This document shows, piece by piece, positions 16,498-26,299 of a DNA stretch of 64,000 nt. The notes under the pieces are model-generated. The model saw only the letters and a program-made list of their open reading frames with translations. It was not told where the DNA came from and made no database searches. Origin of the DNA: Candidatus Trichofilum aggregatum (GTDB taxonomy: Bacteria; Chloroflexota; Anaerolineae; Promineifilales; Promineifilaceae); assembly GCA_016716885.1 (NCBI GenBank), contig JADJUV010000025.1:24156-88155 (forward strand). The letters are read 5' to 3'. The first letter of the stretch is position 1, and each line of letters starts with the position of its first letter. Made by a program: the position numbers and the translations under genes.

Positions 16498-18147
16498 GTG
16501 CTTCGTCAACGTAGCCGTTTTTTCCCTCTGCTTTTAACTACACCAGCCCTGTTGTTTATAATGGGGTTGGTGTGGTATTGGCTGGCGCCTTCGTCCGCGG
16601 CCGCATCTTCAGCCACCCTTCACCCGTCTATGGGGATAACCCAGGTAATGGCCCAAACCGAGCCAACTCCGCAACCGGCCGATGATAGTGCCTGTCGGCT
16701 CTGTCACAGCGACACGACGGCCCAAATCACGTTTCCCTCTGGTGAGACGCTACCGGTTCAAGTAACCCTGGACGAGTTGGATAGTTCGGCTCACGGTCAG
16801 CACAGCGAGGCCAACCTGGCCTGTACCTCTTGCCATGCCCCGGCCGAATATCAATATCCTCATCAGCCCATTGAAGCACCGGACCTCCTTTCCTACCAGT
16901 TAGCCCAATCTCAGGCTACTTGCGAACGATGTCACCAAAACGCGCATATTACCAGCCATGAGGAAATTGATGATGTAGCTCCCGTCACCTGCGTCTCCTG
17001 CCATTCAGCCCATGATGTCCAGGTTAAAGAGGCCTGGCATGAAGGGGAAGGGGTAGAAGAGAGTTGTGTGGCCTGTCATGAGAGCAATGAGGTGGGGGTT
17101 CGCGGCCGCGCCGAACTCACTCAAGTCATCCAAAACGGCTTATTCACCACCACCGCCCCCACCAATACCTACTGTGCTTCCTGCCACAGCCTGGAAAACT
17201 TCTCGCTCACCCTTGCCAGCGGCGAACTTCTAGACCTGACCGTTACCGAGGACACCTTAGCCCATTCTGTTCATGGCGAAGGCAACGAATGGCAAGCCCT
17301 GGCCTGTGTAGATTGCCACGATGGTTATAGTTTCCCTCATGAGCCAGTCACCGCTGAAAATCTGCGTGCCTATAGCCTGGAAAAATACCCCGCTTGTGCT
17401 GAATGTCACCAACCTAAATACGATCAAGCTCAGGACAGCGTCCATGCTATCGCTCTAGAAGAAGGTACGTTGGAAGCCGCCGTTTGTACCGATTGCCACG
17501 GAGCGCATGACACCCCACCGCCCGCCGAACCCCGTGAACGCATTGCCCAAACCTGCCGCCAATGTCATAGCACCATCTTTGATGAATATGCCGAAAGCGT
17601 TCATGGCGAAGCCCTTCTCAGCGAAGGCAACGAAGATGTGCCCACCTGTACCGATTGTCACGGCGTTCATAACATTAACGACCCCACAACGGCCCTTTTC
17701 CGTGTGCGTTCCCCTGAGTTGTGTGCCAGTTGTCACGCTGACAACGAATTGATGAACAAATACGAAATCTCGACCGAGGTCTTTGATACATACGTGGCCG
17801 ATTTTCACGGTACAACCGTCACACTGTTTGAGCATCAAGACCCAAACGTTGAGACTAACAAAGCGGTTTGTTACGATTGTCATGGTGTTCATGACATTCA
17901 AAAACCGGACGATCCTGAATCAGGTATCAAGAACAACCTGCTCGAAACCTGTCGCCAATGCCATCCTGACGCCACGGAAAACTTCCCTGACTCCTGGACG
18001 AGCCACTTCCGGCCATCCCTGGATAACAACCCCCTGGTCTATCTCGTAAACTCGTTTTACTGGGTCGTGATTCCGGGAACGCTGGGGTTCTTTGGTTTTC
18101 TGGTTGTGACAGATATTTACCGGCGTTTCATTCTGCGCCGTCGTTAA
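16498..18147 (+). CDS. 14-heme membrane-anchored cytochrome c
   Basis: 549 residues, started at a GTG with AAGGAGAATTAAG ahead of it. An N-terminal hydrophobic segment (about 12-28) acts as signal or anchor. Fourteen CXXCH motifs follow, several in the pattern CRQCHSxxxxxYxxSVHG known from doubled-CXXCH and cytochrome c3/c7-like modules. A C-terminal helix (VVIPGTLGFFGFLVVTDIY) then fixes it in the membrane. It starts 9 bases after the first cytochrome and ends 6 bases before the cytochrome b gene, so the three are translated as one unit. It probably relays electrons between the b-type quinone enzyme and outer cytochromes (inference). Confidence 0.93.
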   Translation: MLRQRSRFFPLLLTTPALLFIMGLVWYWLAPSSAAASSATLHPSMGITQVMAQTEPTPQPADDSACRLCHSDTTAQITFPSGETLPVQVTLDELDSSAHGQHSEANLACTSCHAPAEYQYPHQPIEAPDLLSYQLAQSQATCERCHQNAHITSHEEIDDVAPVTCVSCHSAHDVQVKEAWHEGEGVEESCVACHESNEVGVRGRAELTQVIQNGLFTTTAPTNTYCASCHSLENFSLTLASGELLDLTVTEDTLAHSVHGEGNEWQALACVDCHDGYSFPHEPVTAENLRAYSLEKYPACAECHQPKYDQAQDSVHAIALEEGTLEAAVCTDCHGAHDTPPPAEPRERIAQTCRQCHSTIFDEYAESVHGEALLSEGNEDVPTCTDCHGVHNINDPTTALFRVRSPELCASCHADNELMNKYEISTEVFDTYVADFHGTTVTLFEHQDPNVETNKAVCYDCHGVHDIQKPDDPESGIKNNLLETCRQCHPDATENFPDSWTSHFRPSLDNNPLVYLVNSFYWVVIPGTLGFFGFLVVTDIYRRFILRRR

Positions 18148-18155
18148 GGGGAAAC

Positions 18156-19025
18156 ATGGAAAAAACTGTGCCACAACCTGCAAAAGTCTATCCACGCTTT
18201 CGCCTGGGCGCTCGCATTGAGCACTTTATCCTGATGACCTCATTCACCGTTCTGGGGGTAACCGGATTGGCGCAAAAATATGCGGTCATTGCCCCGGGCG
18301 AATGGCTCATTGATGTGATGGGTGGTATTGAGCTGACAAGATGGATTCACCGCCTGGCCGCTGTCGTTCTGGTTCTAGGGTCTGCTTATCATTTGCTGAC
18401 ATCTGCCTATCGTCTATTTGTGAAGCATGAACAGATGCAAATGATTCCTGATAAGAAAGATTTGCAGGATATGCTGGATACGATTCGCTACAACCTGGGT
18501 TTGATAAAGCAGCATCCTAAAATGCGAAAGTTTAATTTTGGCGAGAAATTTGAGTATTGGGCGGTTGTTTGGGGCACGCTCATTATGGCCATTACTGGGT
18601 TTGTTTTGTGGAACCCTATCGCGTTTTCCTCAGTATTTCCTGGGCAACTTATACCGATGGCCAAAGCCGCTCATGGTGGTGAAGCGTTGTTAGCTGTGCT
18701 CGCCATTATTCTCTGGCACATGTACAACGTTCATATTAAACATTTCAATCCCAGTATCTTTACCGGCAATCTTCCCCGTCATCAGATGGAGGAGGAACAT
18801 GCCTTAGAACTGGAGCGGTTAGAGGCAGGAGAGCCACCCTGGCCCGAACTGGCTCTGCCGGTTTTGCAAAGACGCTTACGGGTTTTTGTGGTTGCTAGTA
18901 TCCTGGTCAGTATTGTTGTTGTTGCTGTTGTGGTATGGGCCATCACGTTTGAAGAGACAGCTATTACGACCATACCCCGTGTAACGCGTGAAATTTTTGT
19001 CCCAGCGGGAACCACAGTCCCATAA
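18156..19025 (+). CDS. Membrane cytochrome b (formate dehydrogenase gamma / b561-like)
   Basis: 289 residues with four main membrane helices plus a fifth near the C-terminus. Conserved His lie in ARIEHFILMTSF, RWIHRLAAV, GSAYHLLTSAYR, KAAHGGEALL and LWHMYNVHIKHF, the pattern of di-heme b-type subunits that oxidise or reduce quinones. It is coupled to the 14-heme cytochrome directly upstream and should link the membrane quinone pool to it. The gene lacks any GCGGCCGC site although its neighbours have several. Confidence 0.9.
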   Translation: MEKTVPQPAKVYPRFRLGARIEHFILMTSFTVLGVTGLAQKYAVIAPGEWLIDVMGGIELTRWIHRLAAVVLVLGSAYHLLTSAYRLFVKHEQMQMIPDKKDLQDMLDTIRYNLGLIKQHPKMRKFNFGEKFEYWAVVWGTLIMAITGFVLWNPIAFSSVFPGQLIPMAKAAHGGEALLAVLAIILWHMYNVHIKHFNPSIFTGNLPRHQMEEEHALELERLEAGEPPWPELALPVLQRRLRVFVVASILVSIVVVAVVVWAITFEETAITTIPRVTREIFVPAGTTVP

Positions 19026-19106
19026 ACAGTTGTTCAAGAAACTCATTTATCGGATTGAACGATTGTTTATAGTCTTGACTGCTCCCGTTTAGTAAGGAGG
19101 AAGGCA

Positions 19107-21363
19107 ATGAAGCATCACAGAATAAGGCCCTACTTGCTAGGGGGGTTGCTTCTGCTGTTTTCTCTGATCCTGGTCGCCTGTTCCCAAGAGCCGGAAACAG
19201 TAGTTGAAACCCGAGTTGTCGAAGTTACCGTAGAAGTTCCGGGTGAAACGATTACAGAAGAGGTCGAAGTTACCCGGGTTGTGGAGGTTGCGCCAGAAGT
19301 ACCGGCGGGACCTTCTGTACCGTATGAAGAGCAGTGGGCATCCTCAGCTCATGCTGACGCCAGCGCGGAAGCGTTTGTGCATTGGAATGAGGAAGACCCG
19401 GCTGAAGTGCCGGATCGGTGCGCCAAATGCCATAGCACCCCTGGCTTCCAGGATTTCCTGGGAGCGGATGGGAGTGAAGCTGGTGTTGTGAACGCGGCCG
19501 CGCCCATCGGCTCAACCGTTGAATGTGTGGCTTGTCACAACGAAGTTGCCTCTCACCTGGATAGTGCGGTTTTCCCCTCCGGGGCTGAACTCACTGGTTT
19601 AGGGCCAGAAGCGCGTTGTATTCAGTGTCATCAGGGCCGCGCATCTACTGTACAGGTCAATGACTCCATCGCCACTGCCGGTCTGACGGAAGCGGACGAG
19701 GACGTGGTGAGTGAGGATTTGGGCTTTACCAATATTCACTACTTCGCGGCCGCGGCTACTCAATACGGCACCTCGGTCATGGGCGGTTACGAATATGTTG
19801 GCAATGCCTACGATGCCCGTTTTGACCATGTCGAGCCATACAACACCTGCGTGGACTGTCATGATCCCCATACCCTGGAAGTCAAACTCGACGAATGTGT
19901 CGTCTGTCATGAAGGCGTTGAAGACGCTGAAGATTTGGTAGACATCCGTATGGTTGGCTCCCTGGTCGATTATGATGGCGATGGCGATATGGAAGAAGGA
20001 GTTTACTTCGAAATCGAAGGATTGCGTGACATGCTTTATCAAGCAATGCAAGCCTATGCTACCGAAGTTCCTGGTACAGCTATCGTTTATGACGAGGCAA
20101 ACCATCCCTACTTCTTCATTGATAGCAACGGCGACGGCATTACCGATGAAGCCGAAGTCAACGGCGACAATCGCTTTCAATGCCTGGACAGCCCGTTTAG
20201 CCAAAGCGGCTTACAACTACCAGGTTTCCCTCAAGGATCCGGGTCGTTTCGCGCATGGTGGCAAATATATCATCCAGTTACTGTATGACTCTATCGAAAA
20301 CCTGAATGCGGGTATGACCACCCCGGTTGACTTGACCAATGCCAATCGGCTAGATCGAGGCCACTTTGCGGCTTCCGAAGAAGCGTTCCGTCATTGGGAT
20401 GGTGAAGAAGATGGTGGCATTGTGCCTGGCACATGTAGCCGTTGCCATTCTGCTGCTGGTCTGCCTCTGTTCGTGACCCAGGGCGTAGCCATTAATCAAC
20501 CCGCTTCCGGCGGTTTGAACTGTGCCACCTGCCACAATGACCTGACCACCTTCACCCGCTATGAAGTAGCAACCGTGCCCTTCCCCAGTGGTGTCAGACT
20601 GACCAATCCGGAAGAAGACCTGGACAGCAACTTGTGTATCTCCTGTCATCAGGGCCGTGAATCTACGGCTAGTGTCAACCGATTAATCGGTGGTCTGGCC
20701 GACGATGAAGTTTCCGAAAATCTGCGCTTCTTAAATATCCATTACTTTGCCGCTGGTGCTACGCTGTTTGGCACGGAAGCGAAGGGTGCGTATGAATATG
20801 AAGGTCAGACATACGTAGGACGCAATGAGCATGTAGGGGCGTTCAATAGCTGTAATGAATGCCATGACACCCATGCGTTGGAAGTACAGGTTGAAGAGTG
20901 TGCTGACTGCCACGAAAGTGTTGCTTCGGCGGAAGATCTGGTAAACATCCGTTTTGAGGAAAACACCATTGATTACGATGGCGATGGCGATGTTACTGAA
21001 GGTATTGCTCTGGAAATCGCAACAATGAAAGAGCAGTTGTATGCCGCCATGCAAGTGTATGCCACGGAAACCGTAGGCACCGGCATTCTCTACTCTGAGG
21101 CGGCTTATCCGTACTATTTTGCTGATGCAAATGGTAACGGCGTGGCTGATCCCGAAGAGCTGAATAATGATGGTCGTTATAACACCTGGTCACCGCGTTT
21201 ACTCCGGGCCGCGTACAATTACCAGTATGTGACCAAGGACACAGGTGCGTTTGCTCACAATGGTCTGTATGTCTTGCAACTCCTGTATGACGGTCTAACC
21301 GACTTGGGAGCAGACACCAGTGCCATGACCCGCCCCGAAGTACCAGCGCCAGCGGCGGAATAA
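19107..21363 (+). CDS. 10-heme cytochrome c lipoprotein, tandemly duplicated, one frameshift
   Basis: Lipoprotein signal (SLILVAC) and a Val/Glu linker, then two copies of a ~330-residue unit, each with five CXXCH motifs (CAKCH, CVACH, CIQCH, CVDCH, CVVCH; CSRCH, CATCH, CISCH, CNECH, CADCH). Each unit ends in a calcium-loop-like DxNGDG stretch and an AAYNYQ...LQLLYD tail. The reading frame changes at about 20175-20178: the tail of unit 1 (AWTARLAKAAYNYQ) is in the next frame and matches unit 2 (TWSPRLLRAAYNYQ). One extra T in CGCTTTCAATGCC explains this. A true frameshift or a sequencing indel are both possible. GGAGGAAGGC precedes the ATG. Confidence 0.88.
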
Positions 21364-21452
21364 TTACCCTAACATTATCCCTAGTCCACTGGCTTGAAAC
21401 CGGAACAGGCATACAGGTGTACGAGCCAGTGGGTTAGGGGAAAACAGAAAAT

Positions 21453-21480
21453 AAAAATGGGCACCATGTGCCCATTTTTG
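21453..21480 (+). terminator. Rho-independent terminator of the cytochrome operon
   Basis: AAAAATGGGCAC-CAT-GTGCCCATTTTT is a perfect 12-bp stem with a 3-base loop and T tail, about 90 bp after the decaheme stop codon. Confidence 0.9.
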
Positions 21481-21640
21481 TTTTCTTCCGTCTATTCATC
21501 AATGCTCTGTGCTGCTTGCTACAATTTGGCTTATCTGACGCTTTGCGTCAAAATTACCTTTCAGGATTTATGGTTAGCACACCATCAGCGTTAGTGCTTC
21601 ATGAACCTATCCCCTGCATTAACACTTGTTGGAGGCTTTG

Positions 21641-23476
21641 ATGCGCAAGAAAGTTTTGTTTGCCCTGCTTTTATTTAGCTTGTTCCTGTTGGCCGCTTGT
21701 CAGCAGGACAATAACTCCCCAGAAACGGTGGTCACCCGCATTGTGACCAGCACGAATGAAGTCGTTGTCACTGAAGTTATTACTCAGGAAACGGTGGTTA
21801 CTCGTGTTGTTGTTGAAGAGCGACTCGTTACACCTACACCTACTCCTTTGCCTGCGGGTGGTGAAATTGTTACCGCCTCTCTGGCCGATATCCGTAGTTT
21901 GAACCCGGTTCTTAGTAATGATGGTGCATCTAGCACCGTCACCAGTCAACTTTTTGTGAGCCTGTTGGCCCTTGATGCGCAGACCGGCGCCTTAATGCCG
22001 CGCGCGGCCGCGGATTGGACCGTGTCTGAGGATGGCCTCACCTACACCTTTAACTTACGCCAGGACATTGCCTGGAGTGACGGCACGCCTCTCACCGCCG
22101 ATGATGTCGCGTTTACCTTCCAGGCCATCACTACCCCTGAGCTAAACTCTCCACACCTGGCTAACTTCGTCAATATCACCCGTTGGCAGGTGGCGAATGC
22201 GAACACCCTTGTTGTTGAACTGGGTGCACCTGATTGCACGGCCATTTATGCGTTTAATGTGGGCCTGATTCCGGCGCACATATATAACAACGATCCCCTC
22301 AATATCCTTGATAGTGAGGAAAACCTGGCTCCAACGGTCACATCTGGGCCATTCCTTTTTGGGGAATACCAACCGGGGCAGCAGGTGCGCCTGGTGGCAA
22401 ATCCGACTTATTATGCCGGGCAACCGGTCGTAAATAGTTGGACGATGAAGATTTACCCCAATGCCATTCCCATGTTGAACGATCTTTTGGCCGGAACCAT
22501 TGATTACACTACCGTAGATGCGGAGTTTGTGGGGCGTGTGGAGAGTGCGATGGCGCGGGGAGCTGATGTAGAAATCAATAAGTGGTTTGTCAACGGCTTC
22601 ACCTATCTGGCGTTTAATCTGGCTGATCCGGCCAATCCGCAAAATGGCTGGCTGGATGAAAATGAGGATGGCGTGTATAACCCTGGTGAACCAGTGCAGA
22701 CCCAGGATCCACATCCGGTGCTGAGTGATCTGGCGGTGCGGCAGGCCATCGCCTTGGCCCTTGATTATGATGACATTATCAGTCAGGCGGTTTATGGGCA
22801 AGGTGGCCGCATTGTGGCGGATATTTCACCGGCGATTGATTGGGCTTATAATGATGCCTTGACACCCTATGAACCAGATATGACGCAGGCTGTTGCCCTG
22901 TTGGATGGGGCGGGCTGGGCCTTGGTTGAACCAGAAGATGAGGAGTTGCCCGCGATTCGGGCCAAGGGGGATGTGCCCCTGGCGCTGACGATTACTTTGA
23001 ATGCGGGTAACCCTAGCCGGGAACAGGTAGCGCTGCTGGTGGCGGAGCAGTTGGGGAAACTTGGCTTTGCCATAACAGTCGAAGTTTTGCCGTTTGATGA
23101 GGCGGTGTTGAAATTGCGTAATCAGACCTTTGACATGGCCGTGGCGGGCTGGTTAGATGTGAACCCGGAGCCGGATGATAGTAATTTTCTCTCGTACACG
23201 CAGGATACGGTAGGGATGGGTTTTAATTTCGCCTCGTATTACAATGAAGCGGTGGAAGATAATTTGGCTCGCGGCCGCAGTGTGGCTGGTTGCGCGGCCG
23301 CAGACCGGGCCTCGTTCTATCAGACAAATCAGGAACTGGTTTATCAGGACATTCCCTACATCCCCCTCTATGCTCCGCTGGTCAATGTCGTTTGGAGTAC
23401 CCGGTTGCAGAACTTTCACCCCAGCGGTTGGAACCTTTTTGCTAATGTGCATGAGTGGTATGTGATTGATCACTAA
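21641..23476 (+). CDS. ABC-transporter substrate-binding lipoprotein (peptide/nickel type)
   Basis: 611 residues. Lipobox FLLAAC near residue 20, then a Val/Thr linker with ETVV and EVVVTEV repeats like that of the decaheme lipoprotein, then an SBP_bac_5 domain: AADWTVSEDGLTYTFNLRQD, DGTPLTADDVAFTFQAI and LSDLAVRQAIALALDYDDI. It should bind oligopeptides or a similar ligand outside the membrane. No permease or ATPase genes lie next to it. GGAGGC sits six bases before the ATG at 21641, so the TTG at 21626 is rejected. Two GCGGCCGC sites lie 23 bp apart (23271, 23294). Confidence 0.93.
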   Translation: MRKKVLFALLLFSLFLLAACQQDNNSPETVVTRIVTSTNEVVVTEVITQETVVTRVVVEERLVTPTPTPLPAGGEIVTASLADIRSLNPVLSNDGASSTVTSQLFVSLLALDAQTGALMPRAAADWTVSEDGLTYTFNLRQDIAWSDGTPLTADDVAFTFQAITTPELNSPHLANFVNITRWQVANANTLVVELGAPDCTAIYAFNVGLIPAHIYNNDPLNILDSEENLAPTVTSGPFLFGEYQPGQQVRLVANPTYYAGQPVVNSWTMKIYPNAIPMLNDLLAGTIDYTTVDAEFVGRVESAMARGADVEINKWFVNGFTYLAFNLADPANPQNGWLDENEDGVYNPGEPVQTQDPHPVLSDLAVRQAIALALDYDDIISQAVYGQGGRIVADISPAIDWAYNDALTPYEPDMTQAVALLDGAGWALVEPEDEELPAIRAKGDVPLALTITLNAGNPSREQVALLVAEQLGKLGFAITVEVLPFDEAVLKLRNQTFDMAVAGWLDVNPEPDDSNFLSYTQDTVGMGFNFASYYNEAVEDNLARGRSVAGCAAADRASFYQTNQELVYQDIPYIPLYAPLVNVVWSTRLQNFHPSGWNLFANVHEWYVIDH

Positions 23477-23594
23477 CCCCCGAGAAGCGACGAAGCAGGG
23501 AAGAGGTGGGATGCCAAATCGCTGAGCCTTGGAACCGGCCATAACCTGAGTCCTTTGTCCTACGGGAAATAAGAGCTAGAGAGGATTTGCTTAC

Positions 23595-25345
23595 ATGGCA
23601 GACGTCAAACAAATTTTGGTGGTGGATGATCATTTTGAGATGCTGGAGTTTATGCGGACGGTGTTGCAGCACAGCGGCCGCGACTACCAGGTATTGGCTG
23701 TTCCCTCAGCCGAAGAAGGGATGCTGGAACTGCTCCGTACTCCCTTTGATCTGCTCATTACCGATGTCCGTCTGCCCGGCATGAGCGGTTTTGATCTCAT
23801 TCGCCGCGTGCGCCGCGCCCGGCCAGAATTGCCCGTGATTATGATTTCTGGGTATGGCATTGAACAAGGGCAAAAAGAAGCGGCCGCGTTGGGGGTGGTT
23901 CATTATTTTGTCAAACCCCTGGATAGTGACTTGTTGCTGCTCACGGTTCAACGAACCTTATTTGGTGAACCTGTTGGAAGAACCACCCGCGCCGGAGCCA
24001 ACACCTGCGCCTGTCGCAGTTCCCTTATGCCCTCGGCCTCATCTACCGTGAGCGTTGATTGTTACCATTAATCAGCGGTTGCACACCTTGCGCAACGAAA
24101 TTAGCGCCACCTATGTTGTTCTGGCAGATGCCAGCGGCCGCATCCAAACTGATTCTGGCATGGGAAAGGGGCTGGCCCTCCTGACCTGCTCAATACCGTG
24201 GCTACCAGCCTGCGCCACAACCAGCTCCTGGCCGAGCAGTTAGGCAACCAGGATGCCATTACGCTGCAATATCAATCAGGCACGAAAGCGGAACTCTATG
24301 CCATGAGCGTAGGGGATGCCTATCAGATTCTTATCTTTTTTACGGCGGAAACCCGCCGCGGCCGCGTAGGCACTGTCTGGGTATTCGCCCAACGTTTGGT
24401 CAAAGAGTTGCTGCCGCTACTCCCCACCAGGGCAGCGACTCCCTTTGCCCCTGCGCCTGAGGCGCCGACAATCCTCCACGAACTGTCACCCAGGCCCGAA
24501 GAGTCGCCGATTTGCCCGATTTTCCATCCAAAACACCGCTTCTCAGGTGGAAAGAGCGCTGTCTGATCGTGTGCGCACTCCCACCCGTGCCCCCAGTTAC
24601 CTCGCCAGAAGCACCCTCCCCCAACCTTGGTTCCCGCCGAATTTATCCTGGAAGCAAATGAATCAGCCGATGCCGCCACGCTGAACAACTTTTGGGATCA
24701 GGCGGTCGAAGAGAGCACGGCCGGTAATGGAGAGGCGTTCTCCTTTGCTGAGGCGATGCGTCAGGGTCTCATACCCGGTGGGTTGGTCCAGTCTCAAGAG
24801 AGTGGTGATGAGGCGGCGGAGGCGGCTCTGGCAGAATGGCTCGATTTGTCTGATGAGGCTATGCCAGATGAGATGCCGGAAGATTGGTTAGATGACGCGG
24901 CCGCGGCGGAACCTGTACCTGGTGATGGTTTATCCTTTGCCGAAGCGATGAGCCTCGGTTTGTTGCCTGGTGAACTGACACAAGAATCATCAGGTACCCC
25001 GGATGATGCCGCTCTGGCTAATCTGTTTCCTTGGCCCCGGAAGAAGCCCTCGACCTGGATGCTTTTGGGATGAGGCCATTAACCAGAGCCGGGAAGACCG
25101 GGTCAGGCGGATTCCTTCCCCCAGGTTCAAGGGTCTCATGCAGGGGTGATGATGAGATGTCTATGGACCTGGACGCTTTGTTAAACACGCCGTAGACAGC
25201 GCGCTAGACCTGGACGCCCTTTGGGCCAGTGCGGTTACGGATGAACAAGGGGATGCGGCCGCGACCACTGGCCTTTCTCTAGCTGAAGCCGGGCGAGAAA
25301 GGGCTTTTCAAAGCGGATTCGGCCTGGGAGGAAAGCGAGTAGATT
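23595..25345 (+). pseudogene. Broken response regulator - roadblock - repeat protein gene
   Basis: The first ~115 codons are a normal receiver domain: VVDDHFEM, phospho-acceptor LITDVRLPGMSG, MISGYG and YFVKPLD. After TLFGEP the frame breaks repeatedly. A Pro-rich linker lies in another frame, followed by a Roadblock/LC7-like domain split near 24178 (ATYVVLADASGRIQTDSG, then LLNTVATSLRHNQLLAEQLG). Downstream are repeat units of the form SFAEAMxxGLxPGxL (24740, 24935, degenerate at 25275) joined by FWD(Q/E)A segments, again with indels (one near 25060). At least five frame changes in 1.7 kb argue for decay, or very poor local sequence. Roadblock plus receiver fusions act in GTPase-linked signalling. 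Confidence 0.75.
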
Positions 25346-25486
25346 GTTTGACACACAGACATAGCAGATGTACGATCTTCCGATTGTTATTTTCCTAGTT
25401 TAGGCCAACTCTAGGGTGGCTAGTTACGAAAATTATGCCTTAAGGGCAAAAGCCGTTCATTACTCCAAAAGGCGGAAATAAGCGCC

Positions 25487-26011
25487 ATGAAAAAACAGCA
25501 ACCAACACGCCGTGAAGTACTTACCTGGTCCGATGTGGATAAACTCATTGATTATCTGGTGCCACAGATTCACGGACGTTACGACTCCATGATGATCATT
25601 ACCCGGGGTGGCCTCATCCCTGGGGGTTTGATGGCTGAAGCGTTGAATATCACCTATATTCTCACGGCGTCGGTGCGTTTTCCGGCCGATTATGTGGGGA
25701 CATTGCCGAGTTTGCAGGAAGAGCGGTATGCTATCCCGGAATTTTTGCAGTTTCCCAACGATAACCTGTTGGAAGGGCGGCGTATCCTGGTGGTGGATGA
25801 TGTGTGGACACGCGGCCGCAACATCGTCACCGTCGCCAGCCGCATAGACGCCGCCGGGGGTACTCCCGAAACCTGCGTCCTTCATTACAAACCCGGCTCA
25901 TCCCTTTACCCCGGTCACACCCCCACCTACTATGCCGCCGTTACCGATGCTTACATCATCTATCCCTGGGAGCTAGATCGTGGCCTGGAAATTCTGGGCG
26001 TCTGGAACTAA
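25487..26011 (+). CDS. Phosphoribosyltransferase-fold protein
   Basis: 174 residues of type I PRTase fold, similar to xanthine/hypoxanthine phosphoribosyltransferases, which attach purines to PRPP. An early MMIITRGGLIPGGLMAEAL and the PRPP loop ILVVDDVWTRGRNI (about residues 97-110) are visible. The usual loop is DDVxTTGxT; here TRGRN replaces TTGxT, and these residues are exactly those encoded by a GCGGCCGC site (25812). Activity may therefore differ from a standard PRTase. It stands alone, directly upstream of the SRP RNA gene. Substrate is not certain. Confidence 0.85.
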   Translation: MKKQQPTRREVLTWSDVDKLIDYLVPQIHGRYDSMMIITRGGLIPGGLMAEALNITYILTASVRFPADYVGTLPSLQEERYAIPEFLQFPNDNLLEGRRILVVDDVWTRGRNIVTVASRIDAAGGTPETCVLHYKPGSSLYPGHTPTYYAAVTDAYIIYPWELDRGLEILGVWN

Positions 26012-26039
26012 CGGGCATTCACCGTCACCTCATCTAAAC

Positions 26040-26068
26040 TTGCCCGTTCCCTCTCTCTTTGTTACTAT
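26040..26068 (+). promoter_or_regulatory. Promoter of the SRP RNA gene
   Basis: TTGCCC (26040-26045), 17-bp spacer and TACTAT (26063-26068), placed 15 bp before the mature RNA stem begins. Confidence 0.55.
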
Positions 26069-26082
26069 CCCCGCTCTACAAA

Positions 26083-26220
26083 TGTGCCCGTGGGGCCGGT
26101 GATGACTGGGTCCCTGGCGGCGGGGGCCGTCGAACCGTGTCAGGTCCGGAAGGAAGCAGCACTAAGGCGTATCCCTCGGGTGACCAGGAAAACCTGGTGA
26201 TCATCGGTCTCATGGGCACA
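26083..26220 (+). ncRNA. ffs: Signal recognition particle RNA (4.5S type)
   Basis: The segment TCAGGTCCGGAAGGAAGCAG with the following CACTAAGG is the invariant SRP domain IV loop that binds Ffh. The ends pair (TGTGCCCGTG with CATGGGCACA), giving the long hairpin of a ~138-nt small SRP RNA. A T7 run follows at 26220. The RNA guides membrane-protein ribosomes to the translocon. Confidence 0.95.
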
Positions 26221-26299
26221 TTTTTTTGGTACACCCCAAGAATTTGAAGTTTACGACGGTTTCCCATCGTCCAACTTCAATCCCCAACCCTAAATCCGT

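Noticed and set aside
19954..20170. Independent start of a second cytochrome at 19954
   Set aside because: This stretch is the out-of-frame shadow of unit 1 of the decaheme gene; the true second part only begins after the frameshift near 20175.
26059..26267. Open frames across the SRP RNA
   Set aside because: They coincide with the conserved RNA sequence and have no protein features.
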